53,348 nucleotides of DNA from Scopulibacillus daqui (GTDB lineage: Bacteria > Bacillota > Bacilli > Bacillales > Sporolactobacillaceae), in assembly GCF_016908855.1 (NCBI RefSeq), contig NZ_JAFBER010000020.1, forward strand, positions 1-53,348, read 5' to 3'. Of this stretch, positions 1 to 6,854 are shown in pieces. The notes under the pieces are model-generated. The model was not told where the DNA came from and made no database searches. It saw only the letters and a program-made list of their open reading frames with translations. Position 1 is the stretch's first letter, and every line of letters begins with the position of its first letter. The translations under genes and the position numbers were made by a program.

Positions 1-95
1 ATTTAAAAAGGATGACCCCTGTTCAATACAGAGATCATCTTCTAAAAATAGCCTAGGCTTTTTTTAAAATGTCCTTTACAAAGGGTACACTTTAA
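1..95. repeat. Window-terminal inverted repeat, probable IS end (left copy)
   Basis: These 95 bases are the exact reverse complement of the last 95 bases of the window. The inner part ends in GGGTACA, so read from the flank the element would begin TGTACCC and have TG...CA ends of the IS3 type. Inside lies a hairpin (GATGACCC / GAGATCATC arms). No transposase is present, so this is probably the edge of an IS copy cut off by the window. The family assignment is inference. Confidence 0.6.
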
Positions 96-119
96 TATAG
101 TGCAGTAGGATGAGCGTGG

Positions 120-1004
120 CTAATTAAAGTTAAGATCTTTAATTTTTAAGTTAATGAATGTCCACGTTTTCACAAGGGATTCAGCGATGGTATTAATAAT
201 CTCTTGATTTTTAAAATAATAAAGGTGAGACAAAGGATTCCAGCTTGTCAGCAATCCGCCGGTATTCACTTCAATATCTTTGGTCACAATCTCAGCGTAG
301 GCTTTATCTATTGTTTTTATCGGATAACCAAAAATATCATCTCTATCGTAGAAATTTAACCATTCTCCTTCAAGGTGAGGATAATAATCTGATAGGGATG
401 CTGAAGGAACAATCATAGTTTTATCAAAATCAGTATAACGGAGGCTCCAAAGGGGAATAGGACAACCTAATGAATAAAAAGCGGTCAATGTTTTGCCTTC
501 TTCAATCGGTGTATGATGAATTTTGCCTTTTACGGCTTTCGAAATGCGTTTTGGAATATACTGCAAATCATAGAAGTAATTGCTGGCAATAACGGTTCCT
601 AGACTATGGGCAATGACAAATAAAGGGGTTTTGGAACCGGCGGCTTCGCTAATATCATGGATGGCATCAGCGCATACTGCATGGACTTTATCGTAGTTGG
701 GATTGCCGGATAAAGTAGGTTGATAGGCAATGGCATCCCCAATAAAATCAATGACAAACTCTCTCATTAAAGCATAATCCATCTTGCCTCCTTTACGTGT
801 ATTTTCCCATAATTTGTTTTCCTCATTTTCAAACACTTTGCCCCAAAATACAGGTTTGATGACGAGCTCTGAGTCGAATTGCGAAGTGTGTTGACTTAAT
901 TTCTTATTAAAAGTTTTCCCGAGTTCATGAATAAAATCATCTGCAAAGTGTCTATTCTGACTGCCAATCCCATGTAAGATGATGATTCCTAATTTTTGTG
1001 TCAT
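120..1004 (-). CDS. Alpha/beta hydrolase (lipase-like)
   Basis: A 294-residue cytoplasmic protein with no signal peptide. It opens with a hydrophobic strand followed by HGIG (residues 11-14, oxyanion-hole type) and has the nucleophile elbow AHSLG with Ser134 as predicted catalytic serine, typical of alpha/beta hydrolases. The substrate cannot be told from the sequence. The ATG at 1004 is preceded by AGGAGG at good spacing. It is transcribed alone, divergently from the amidase gene, and its 3' end lies next to the repeat at the window edge. Confidence 0.8.
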   Translation of the reverse strand: MTQKLGIIILHGIGSQNRHFADDFIHELGKTFNKKLSQHTSQFDSELVIKPVFWGKVFENEENKLWENTRKGGKMDYALMREFVIDFIGDAIAYQPTLSGNPNYDKVHAVCADAIHDISEAAGSKTPLFVIAHSLGTVIASNYFYDLQYIPKRISKAVKGKIHHTPIEEGKTLTAFYSLGCPIPLWSLRYTDFDKTMIVPSASLSDYYPHLEGEWLNFYDRDDIFGYPIKTIDKAYAEIVTKDIEVNTGGLLTSWNPLSHLYYFKNQEIINTIAESLVKTWTFINLKIKDLNFN

Positions 1005-1191
1005 ATGAATCCTCCTATAAGAAAATTTAAAATTACGTTAATTCTGATAATTTTAGTTATTGGTATCATCTTATAATTAAATCCTTTTCATGTAAATCCA
1101 ACCAATCGACTAATATAATTGTATAATCAAAAAAGAGTCCTCTTAAATAAAATATATTAAAAATATTTTGATGAATGAGGAGCCATAGAGT

Positions 1192-1953
1192 ATGACATTT
1201 AAACTATTTTTGGATCCCGGTCACGGTGGAAGTGATCCGGGTACTGAAGGGAACGGTCTCGAGGAAAAAAATATTACATTAGAAATCTCAAAAGAAATCT
1301 ATCATATTTTAACAAGCGAATACAGCGATGTCAGTGTTAAAATGTCGCGTACAGGAGATACCTATCCAACGTTAGCCGAACGGACTAATGAAGCCAATCA
1401 ATGGGGAGCTGACTTTTTCCTCAGTATTCATATTAATTCCGGCGGCGGAGAGGGCTATGAAGATTATATTGATACAGGTTTATCCGACAGTTCGAGAACC
1501 GGTCAAATTCGAAACGATATTCATTCAGAGGTAATCAAGGTCAACGGATTGGGGGATCGCGGCGAAAAGAAAGCCGATTACTATGTTCTAAGGAATACGA
1601 TAATGCCTGCGGTTTTAACGGAAAATGGTTTTATTGATAATGCTGGTGATGCGGCAAAAATGAAGGATCCATCGTGGATAACAGCAGTTGCACGCGGACA
1701 CGTTAATGGACTGGTTAAAGCCTTTGGCTTAAAAGACCAGTCTGGTTCAGGGACTTTTTTGATTCGCGTGAAAGCGGATTCTTTGTGGTACTATAATAAG
1801 CCTGACTGGCATGCTAAGGCTGGAATAGTTCATAAAGGCGATGTTTTTACAGTTGTTGACATATTAACCGTCGAGGGATCTGAAATGTATAAGCTTAAAA
1901 GCGGAAATTATATAACCGCGAATCCTCAATATGTAGAAAAGGTGCAGGGCTAG
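1192..1953 (+). CDS. N-acetylmuramoyl-L-alanine amidase (Amidase_3) with SH3-like tail
   Basis: A zinc amidase that cuts the bond between N-acetylmuramic acid and the peptide stem of peptidoglycan. Residues 3-176 form the Amidase_3 domain: DPGHGG with zinc ligand His11, Glu25 in GLEEKN, His80 in SIHIN and catalytic Glu144 in TENGF. Residues about 185-250 look like an SH3b-type wall-binding domain. There is no signal peptide, as in the B. subtilis mother-cell lysins CwlC and CwlH, so release at mother-cell lysis or a phage-like origin are both possible. A GAGGAG ribosome site precedes the ATG. Confidence 0.88.
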   Translation: MTFKLFLDPGHGGSDPGTEGNGLEEKNITLEISKEIYHILTSEYSDVSVKMSRTGDTYPTLAERTNEANQWGADFFLSIHINSGGGEGYEDYIDTGLSDSSRTGQIRNDIHSEVIKVNGLGDRGEKKADYYVLRNTIMPAVLTENGFIDNAGDAAKMKDPSWITAVARGHVNGLVKAFGLKDQSGSGTFLIRVKADSLWYYNKPDWHAKAGIVHKGDVFTVVDILTVEGSEMYKLKSGNYITANPQYVEKVQG

Positions 1954-2111
1954 ATCCGCTGATTATTAATGATAAGTTTAGGCGATAGCGCAGGAGCTTT
2001 TACGAATAAACCGAAGTATGGAGAATGTTTTGTCCGATATTTTTGAACTTTGGAGAATTTATTTAAAAACCATTTAGGTCAATGCTGAAAAAGCTAACAT
2101 TCTCCCGCTAG

Positions 2112-2135
2112 TATACCCTTTGTAAAGGATATTTT
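2112..2135. repeat. Diverged solo copy of the IS-end motif
   Basis: Twenty-two of 24 bases match the TGTACCCTTTGTAAAGGACA-type end found at both window edges (here TATACCC...GGATATTTT). No other part of the element is recognisable next to it. It lies in the 324-base gap between the amidase gene and the leftward membrane-protein gene. It could be a remnant of an old insertion. Confidence 0.45.
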
Positions 2136-2219
2136 GCCTTCGCCGGAGATTTTATAAAAGTTTGGCCGCCGCCATTTGCTTGAGTGTCTTAGCGGCAGCT
2201 TATTTCAGTTATAAACTAA

Positions 2220-2258
2220 TCGATTCCCTTAAAATTAAGGAGAATCGTTTTTTTTTTT
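2220..2258 (+). terminator. Rho-independent terminator after the amidase gene
   Basis: The arms CGATTCCCTTAA and TTAAGGAGAATCG (one bulged base) are followed by a run of about eleven T. It closes the 1954-2277 gap, which otherwise holds only the repeat fragment at 2112. Confidence 0.8.
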
Positions 2259-2277
2259 GGTGAGTTTAAGATTTGGC

Positions 2278-2727
2278 TCAGAAAACGCCATGATGTTTTA
2301 ATACTTTGTAATATAGGTATACGAACCAGTATGGAAGCAAATAAGAGATAAATGTCCAAAATATATTCCATCCGTTGTGATAGACTATTTTACCTGATAT
2401 TAACAATGTTAGTTCAAGAAAAGTAGTGAATAACGCTGCGATAAAAATCCATAAATAAGGATTGGATTTGCGGGTATGGACAAAATGAATCATAAGACTG
2501 GAAAGAACCGGATAAATGCCAAGATTAAATGGAACAGCAGAAGCTGTTTTATCTTTTAATACGGGCATTAAATCCCAAAATTCAACATAAAATCCCCATT
2601 GGTTTACGGTATAGGCTATCACGGACATGAAAGGAGCTATTGTTAAAACTGCTTTAGGGTTGATTAAATATAACCATACGCCGAAGATCCATGGCACTAT
2701 AAATCCAATCAAGATATTCGATAACAT
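2278..2727 (-). CDS. Small integral membrane protein, CBO0543-like
   Basis: A 149-residue protein of four to five hydrophobic segments with short polar loops, resembling the CBO0543 family of uncharacterised spore-former membrane proteins. The reading frame is open for 60 codons further upstream, but the ATG at 2727 is preceded by AAAGAGGT at proper spacing and the extension would overlap the divergent gene at 2856, so the short form is chosen. No catalytic motif is visible and the function is unknown. Confidence 0.65.
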   Translation of the reverse strand: MLSNILIGFIVPWIFGVWLYLINPKAVLTIAPFMSVIAYTVNQWGFYVEFWDLMPVLKDKTASAVPFNLGIYPVLSSLMIHFVHTRKSNPYLWIFIAALFTTFLELTLLISGKIVYHNGWNIFWTFISYLLPYWFVYLYYKVLKHHGVF

Positions 2728-2855
2728 CTTTAACCTCTTTCTTCCGCGATCAAAACCTTTAAGGCAAATTAAACCTTTGCTTATTATATTTTTGACAAAA
2801 AAATCAAGGGTTATTTTGATATCTATTGCCGCAATATAAAGTTGGAGGTGAAAAA

Positions 2856-3092
2856 ATGGCAAATCAAAAAAACACGGGTCAGAATCAAGGTCAGCAAAAT
2901 GTTGCAAACAGAGTAGCGAATACGGTTAATACCGGGACACAGGCTATTTTTAATGCTGCGCAAAATACATTGGAAGCAACGAAAAATATCACTACAAATG
3001 CTGTGAGTCAAACGGCTCAAGCGATTAGTGATACAGCACAAAATACGACAAGCAGCAACCAGCAAAATAAGCAAAACCAGCAAAACCAATAA
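2856..3092 (+). CDS. Small Asn/Gln/Thr-rich hypothetical protein
   Basis: A 78-residue hydrophilic protein, rich in N, Q, T and A, with Q/N tracts at both ends and an alanine-rich, probably helical centre. The composition recalls gamma-type small acid-soluble spore proteins and other small spore proteins, but I see no diagnostic SASP repeat, so that is only a suggestion. The start is the ATG at 2856 after GGAGGTG; the upstream in-frame ATG at 2826 has no ribosome site. A strong hairpin follows. Confidence 0.6.
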   Translation: MANQKNTGQNQGQQNVANRVANTVNTGTQAIFNAAQNTLEATKNITTNAVSQTAQAISDTAQNTTSSNQQNKQNQQNQ

Positions 3093-3102
3093 GCCATATA
3101 GG

Positions 3103-3140
3103 AAGTACCTATCTCTCTTCTTTTGTGATAGGTACTTTCT
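3103..3140. terminator. Bidirectional terminator
   Basis: Perfect 11-base arms AAGTACCTATC / GATAGGTACTT separated by 13 bases. They sit between the small Q/N-rich gene and the 3' end of the convergent gene at 3140, so the hairpin probably serves both. Confidence 0.75.
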
Positions 3141-3745
3141 TAATTTGAATAAAGCTTGCCTAGATTATCTTTAAATGTTTTTTTCGATACTGCGATTATT
3201 TTTGGATATAAATCATGGCTTTTTGTGATCATTCCTTTTCTGCCGCTGGGGTGAACAACAACTAATAATATTTGCAAGAACAACCGCTGCCATTTTTCTG
3301 ACCATTTTTCCTGTATATCAATAACATTGAAGCCAAACTGATGAGCGCCTTTATGTAAAATGGATATCCCATACAGAGCCTTAATAGTCATTTTTTGGCG
3401 TTCGATTTCTTCTATATAAGCACCTATTCGTATTAATGTTGTCTTCATGGCGTGGATAAGACTTAAAGCCAAATGAATGTTATTTTTGGCTTTCGAAGCT
3501 TTTTTTAACAGCATTTTGTTATTGAAATGAAGTTCAAGTATCAAGTCGCCTTTCTTAATACACTCACCGTCATTGAGCAATAACGGCCGACCTTTATAAA
3601 TCTTGACCTTAAAATAAAGCAAATCTTCTTCATGGCCCAAACTCAGACGATTAAGCCGATGATAAATCCGTTCCCAAAAAAACCATATTTTAATTAAACA
3701 TTTCTTTTTCAATGTAAATGTTGTTGAAGCTCGTTCAATAGCCAT
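3140..3745 (-). CDS. YkoP-like protein of unknown function
   Basis: A 201-residue basic protein. An N-terminal helix (KIWFFWERIYHRL) is followed by a beta-rich stretch with GDLILELHF near residues 65-75 and then alternating helices. The layout recalls the YkoP domain found alone or fused to polysaccharide deacetylases in Bacillus; this is recognition from memory with moderate certainty. The start ATG follows GGGGAG at about 11 bases. It has no signal peptide. It is the only gene of its transcript. Confidence 0.55.
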   Translation of the reverse strand: MAIERASTTFTLKKKCLIKIWFFWERIYHRLNRLSLGHEEDLLYFKVKIYKGRPLLLNDGECIKKGDLILELHFNNKMLLKKASKAKNNIHLALSLIHAMKTTLIRIGAYIEEIERQKMTIKALYGISILHKGAHQFGFNVIDIQEKWSEKWQRLFLQILLVVVHPSGRKGMITKSHDLYPKIIAVSKKTFKDNLGKLYSN

Positions 3746-3809
3746 TGAAACATTTTTCTCCCCGTGAAGTCATATTTGTATTTATGATGTGATTTTTTCC
3801 CAATATAAA

Positions 3810-3840
3810 AATAGCTTTCCAATTAGAAAGGAAAGCTATT
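3810..3840 (-). terminator. Terminator of the leftward zinc-ribbon gene
   Basis: Perfect 11-base arms AATAGCTTTCC / GGAAAGCTATT. On the minus strand the stem is followed by a T-rich run (ATTTTTAT), so it ends leftward transcripts coming from 4183. Confidence 0.65.
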
Positions 3841-3982
3841 CTAAATCATCTTTATGATGTTTTTATCCTTTATCGAAAAAAATAGCATTGCCGTTTAGGC
3901 ATGGCAGTTAAAAGGAGATGGCATTCTTTTAAAGAGCAGCTTGGTTTAAGTTATTAGAAGAGATTTATGCGGCGCATCTAAG

Positions 3983-4183
3983 TTAAGTTTTCGCTGCGCC
4001 GCTGAGATGCTGTTTAAAATCGTTCATTGAATGATAATATTTTTCTAATGCGGATGGCATCTTTGCCATGGCTCCGCAATGCGGACAATGGATATTGGCA
4101 TAATGAGCAAGCATTTTCTCAGGTTTGACGTTATAGGCTTTGTTACACTTTCTGCATTCAAGAACCGTGAATATATTTTGCAC
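3983..4183 (-). CDS. Small zinc-ribbon hypothetical protein
   Basis: A 66-residue protein with two CxxC pairs (CRKC near residue 10 and CPHC near residue 33), expected to bind one zinc ion. The C-terminal third is helical and polar. An in-frame ATG at 4216 lacks a ribosome site, whereas the GTG at 4183 lies 10 bases after AAAGGAG, so GTG is the preferred start. A short GC-rich inverted repeat (GCGGCGCA / TGCGCCGC, 3969-4006) spans its stop. The function is unknown. Confidence 0.6.
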   Translation of the reverse strand: MQNIFTVLECRKCNKAYNVKPEKMLAHYANIHCPHCGAMAKMPSALEKYYHSMNDFKQHLSGAAKT

Positions 4184-4499
4184 TGGCAACCCACTCCTTT
4201 CACCTTTCTTTAACAATGTTATTCAGCCGAAGAAATGGAAATGCCAAATACATTATCATCCTCGTGAATGGTTCCGAATGACTGCCAGCCGCAGCTGAGC
4301 CATTTTTACGGCAAATGAAGAAACTGACTCGAGCGCTTTGAAACCATAGCTTTACATTATTGCCAAATCCGCAATCCCGAAAAGATGAAACTATATCTTA
4401 TACCCTTATAGTGCTAATGAGTGATATATATATCAAGGCAGCTGGTGATCTCATATAAATATTAATATCTAAATAAACTTAGCTAAACCGCAAGCGTAA
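4184..4499. other. Gap with no gene recognised
   Basis: About 315 bases between the zinc-ribbon gene and the coat-protein terminator. I find no open frame with a ribosome site, no repeat and no RNA signature. The left half (4220-4380) has coding-like composition but is broken by stops in every frame. Confidence 0.5.
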
Positions 4500-4525
4500 A
4501 AAAGGCTGTCGGACTGACAGCCTTT
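4500..4525 (-). terminator. Terminator of the 4552-5073 coat gene
   Basis: The arms AAAGGCTGTC / GACAGCCTTT are followed on the minus strand by a run of six T. Confidence 0.8.
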
Positions 4526-4551
4526 AGAGGCGCAATATTATTGCTTTCTCA

Positions 4552-5073
4552 TTAACATTCATCTAGTTTTGCTACAGTTAAAGTACCTTGGCCAAGAACA
4601 CCGGCAGCAATTGGTCCATTAGCCACAACTTGAACGAGGTCACCTTTGCAAAGATGAACGATTTCAGCAAAATTAGCCAAGCCAACAGCAGACAGCGGAC
4701 CTGCATTTCCTAAAAATTTAGAATCTGCATATACGGAAAGACCGCCTGTTGCTGAAACAACTAATACATTGGCTGTAAATTCAACAAGGTAGTCGCCTTC
4801 TTCTTCCACAATAATACCGCCGGTAGGAGCAATACGAACACAATCTGTCACTAAGACAGGGGTTGTTAATGGAAGAGGAATAGGAGTTCCTGTGACGGCT
4901 AGAGTCAATAAAGATCCTGATGTGACGACACCGACGCATTCCTCTTCTTCGCAGCATTCTTCTTTCTCGCGTTCACAACACTCATCTTCAAATTTTTTAT
5001 TAATAAAGAATTCTCTTCTCTCAAAGCAGCAATCTTCAAAAAGGTTAGGTTTATGTCTATTATCAAAGCTCAT
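4552..5073 (-). CDS. Exosporium/spore-surface-like protein, copy A
   Basis: A 173-residue protein. Residues 1-50 are very acidic and Cys-rich with repeated ECCE motifs, the kind of segment that cross-links spore outer layers. Residues about 50-173 form a beta-rich domain of short hydrophobic strands resembling the C1q/TNF-like jelly-roll of exosporium proteins such as BxpB/ExsF and the BclA tip. The start ATG follows AAAGGAGGT; a longer frame begins upstream without a ribosome site. A near-identical second copy lies just upstream at 5272-5799 with its own promoter region, so this is a tandem duplication. Spore location is inferred from composition and fold. Confidence 0.72.
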   Translation of the reverse strand: MSFDNRHKPNLFEDCCFERREFFINKKFEDECCEREKEECCEEEECVGVVTSGSLLTLAVTGTPIPLPLTTPVLVTDCVRIAPTGGIIVEEEGDYLVEFTANVLVVSATGGLSVYADSKFLGNAGPLSAVGLANFAEIVHLCKGDLVQVVANGPIAAGVLGQGTLTVAKLDEC

Positions 5074-5115
5074 TATTTGACCTCCTTTCATTATATCATA
5101 TTGCTATTTTCTATT

Positions 5116-5131
5116 ATGGTATGGTCAAAGG
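5116..5131 (-). promoter_or_regulatory. Conserved upstream box of coat copy A, mother-cell sigma-like
   Basis: On the minus strand the box reads CCTTTGACCATACCAT. The same 16 bases occur upstream of copy B (5847-5862). The CATACCATA core fits the CATAnnnTA -10 consensus of SigK (and resembles SigE), but no -35 is evident, so assignment to a sporulation sigma factor is inference. Confidence 0.4.
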
Positions 5132-5224
5132 CGGAAGAGGAGGAAAATGTGCGATTGTTCTAGAAGAAGAGCACGTGAAGGTTCTATTTCGATCATTCCT
5201 CATCTTGGCTGCGAGACAAATATG

Positions 5225-5252
5225 AAAAAGCAGGCCGTTTAAAAATGGCCTA
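5225..5252 (-). terminator. Weak terminator of coat copy B
   Basis: A short stem AGGCC / GGCCT followed on the minus strand by CTTTTTC. It lies just after the stop of the 5272-5799 gene. Confidence 0.5.
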
Positions 5253-5271
5253 CTCTTATGCTCTTTTATAA

Positions 5272-5799
5272 TTAACATTCATCTAGTTTTGCCACAGTTA
5301 AAGTACCTTGGCCAAGTACACCAGCAGCAATAGGTCCATTCGCTACAACTTGAACGAGATCACCTTTACAAAGATGAACGATTTCAGCAAAATTAGCCAA
5401 ACCAACAGCAGACAGCGGACCTGCGTTTCCTAAAAATTTAGAATCTGCATATACGGAAAGACTGCCTGTTACGGATACAACAAGTACGCTAGCTGTAAAT
5501 TCAACAAGATAGTCGCCTTCTTCTTCCACAATAATACCGCCGGTAGGAGATATACGAACACAATCTGTCACCAGCTTAGGAGACGTTAAAGGCAGAGGAA
5601 TAGGGGCGCCTGTAACAGCCAGAGTCAGCAAAGATCCTGATGTGACGACACCGACACATTTTTCTTCGCAGCATTCTTCCTCACAGTGTTCTTCTTTAAA
5701 TTCACAATCTTCTTCGCAGCAATGATGATCGCGTTCTTTTATCCATAATTCTTTTCTTTCAAAGCAACAATCATCAAATAGGTTGTTTTTATGACCCAT
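5272..5799 (-). CDS. Exosporium/spore-surface-like protein, copy B
   Basis: A 175-residue paralogue of the neighbouring 4552-5073 product. The last 125 residues differ at only a few positions, while the acidic N-terminal part has diverged more (HHCCEEDCEF and EEHCEEECCEE blocks). It has the same predicted layout of an acidic Cys-rich cross-linking arm followed by a jelly-roll-like domain. The ATG at 5799 follows AAAGGAGGTC. The frame stays open for 45 codons upstream, but that stretch includes the shared promoter box and cannot be coding. Confidence 0.72.
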   Translation of the reverse strand: MGHKNNLFDDCCFERKELWIKERDHHCCEEDCEFKEEHCEEECCEEKCVGVVTSGSLLTLAVTGAPIPLPLTSPKLVTDCVRISPTGGIIVEEEGDYLVEFTASVLVVSVTGSLSVYADSKFLGNAGPLSAVGLANFAEIVHLCKGDLVQVVANGPIAAGVLGQGTLTVAKLDEC

Positions 5800-5846
5800 A
5801 ATGGATTGACCTCCTTTTTTATTATATTTTATTGTTATTTTTAATA

Positions 5847-5862
5847 ATGGTATGGTCAAAGG
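5847..5862 (-). promoter_or_regulatory. Conserved upstream box of coat copy B
   Basis: The same 16-base box as at 5116-5131, about 50 bases upstream of the start codon. The core here is CATACCATT, one base off the SigK -10 consensus. Confidence 0.4.
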
Positions 5863-5929
5863 TGGAGGGCGGAAAAAATGTGCGATAGCACTGGAATGAA
5901 GAATGATAAATAGAATAAGGAGCACAAAT

Positions 5930-6026
5930 AACAACTACATAGAAAGCTGATTAAAATAAGCGGCAAAGGGTTTAGATAAAAAAAGGAGGTAAAAAATATT
6001 TAAACCCTTTTATCTATGTAGTTGTT
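5930..6026. repeat. Nested imperfect inverted repeat
   Basis: The outer arms (5930-5943 and 6013-6026, 14 bases, AACAACTACATAGA type) are perfect. The inner arms AAAGGGTTTA / TAAACCCTTT (5965-5974 and 6001-6010) are also perfect. The left side has a 21-base unpaired insertion against 2 on the right. The apical loop contains AAAGGAGGT with no start codon at usable distance. The rest of the 5800-6280 gap holds no supported gene. Confidence 0.6.
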
Positions 6027-6280
6027 GATATATTATATGATTTTTTGTCAAGATCGCTTCCATCATATAATTAGGAGAAAAATGGATTTATAATTTTTTG
6101 AAATACGATATGCCAGAGCAAACAATAGCACAGTATAAGAAACACAAAAGATATCAGGGATGCTAAAGCAAAAATGGCATGCAGCAAAAGACCAAAAAAG
6201 ATTTAATAAAGAAGGTCGTCTATACAAAAAATCCCTTTCCATCATTAAATATAAAGAAAGAATGATGAAGGAGGGATTTT

Positions 6281-6493
6281 ATGTCCTTTACAAATAAATG
6301 TTGTCATGAATGTGATAGATGTCATCATAGATGCCATTGCCGACATAGACATCATTGCTGCTGCAGACGCAGACACTGTTGCGAAAGAGAAGAATGCTGC
6401 TGCAGACGCAGACACTGTTGTGAAAGAGAAGAATGCTGCTGTTTTAGGAAATGCCGCCGCAAACATTGCAGAAGACACAGATGCTGTTGTTAA
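6281..6493 (+). CDS. Cys/His/Arg-rich repeat protein, possible spore coat protein
   Basis: A 70-residue protein made almost only of Cys, His, Arg and Glu. CC/CCC clusters alternate with RRRH and EREE blocks, and a 13-residue unit (CCCRRRHCCEREE) occurs twice in tandem. Such composition suits metal binding or disulfide/oxidative cross-linking in spore outer layers; function is inferred only from composition. The ATG at 6281 is preceded by AAGGAGGG. A second open frame covers the same DNA (6306-6509) but has no ribosome site. A strong terminator follows at 6591. Confidence 0.6.
   Translation: MSFTNKCCHECDRCHHRCHCRHRHHCCCRRRHCCEREECCCRRRHCCEREECCCFRKCRRKHCRRHRCCC
6356..6433 (+). repeat. 39-base tandem repeat inside the Cys-rich gene
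   Basis: Two copies of a 39-base unit (6356-6394 and 6395-6433) differing at a single visible position, plus the first bases of a third. It encodes the 13-residue protein repeat. Confidence 0.85.
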
Positions 6494-6590
6494 GCAGAGT
6501 TGCTATTAAATTTTATAAATGAAACGAATTTAGTTTATCGCTTCATTTTTTAGAAGATAGATATATAAATCTTAAATGTTCTGACCACGA

Positions 6591-6619
6591 GCACAGTTTT
6601 TATAACTGTGTTTTTTTTT
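6591..6619 (+). terminator. Terminator of the Cys-rich gene
   Basis: CACAGTT / AACTGTG stem followed by nine T. The following stretch to 6788 is very AT-rich with nothing recognisable. Confidence 0.85.
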
Positions 6620-6788
6620 GCTGCTGGAGAGAGGTCTGTAAAAGCCGCTTTTAGTTGTTTTTTGTAAAAATAGAAATTATATTATATTTAATTATAAATG
6701 TCAATGATTAAGGAGAATGATTAAAATCAAATATTTAATAAAACAGAATTATTTAATCGGAAATTTTAGAATTGGCGAGAAATTATGT

Positions 6789-6816
6789 TTCATAATCTAT
6801 CATAATAAGTTATAAT
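6789..6816 (+). promoter_or_regulatory. SigA-type promoter candidate for the DGQHR pair
   Basis: A perfect -10 TATAAT (6811-6816) with TTTCAT 16 bases upstream as a weak -35. It lies about 40 bases before the start codon at 6855. Confidence 0.45.
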
Positions 6817-6854
6817 GGGGCATAAGAATACGAATTTTGTAATAGGAGGTGCAA

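Noticed and set aside
5930-6026. Ordinary terminator of a rightward gene
   Set aside because: No rightward gene ends upstream, and the arms are too far apart and not followed by a T run.
6082-6297. Possible decayed small gene between the coat genes and the Cys-rich gene (frames reading MPEQTIAQYKKHKRYQG and MLKQKWHAAKDQKRF)
   Set aside because: Two basic, coding-like pieces could be joined by one frameshift, but neither has a good ribosome site and no family is recognised.
6306-6509. 67-codon Ala/Asp-rich frame overlapping the Cys-rich gene
   Set aside because: No ribosome site; the frame is open because of the tandem repeat, while the other frame starts right after AAGGAGGG.
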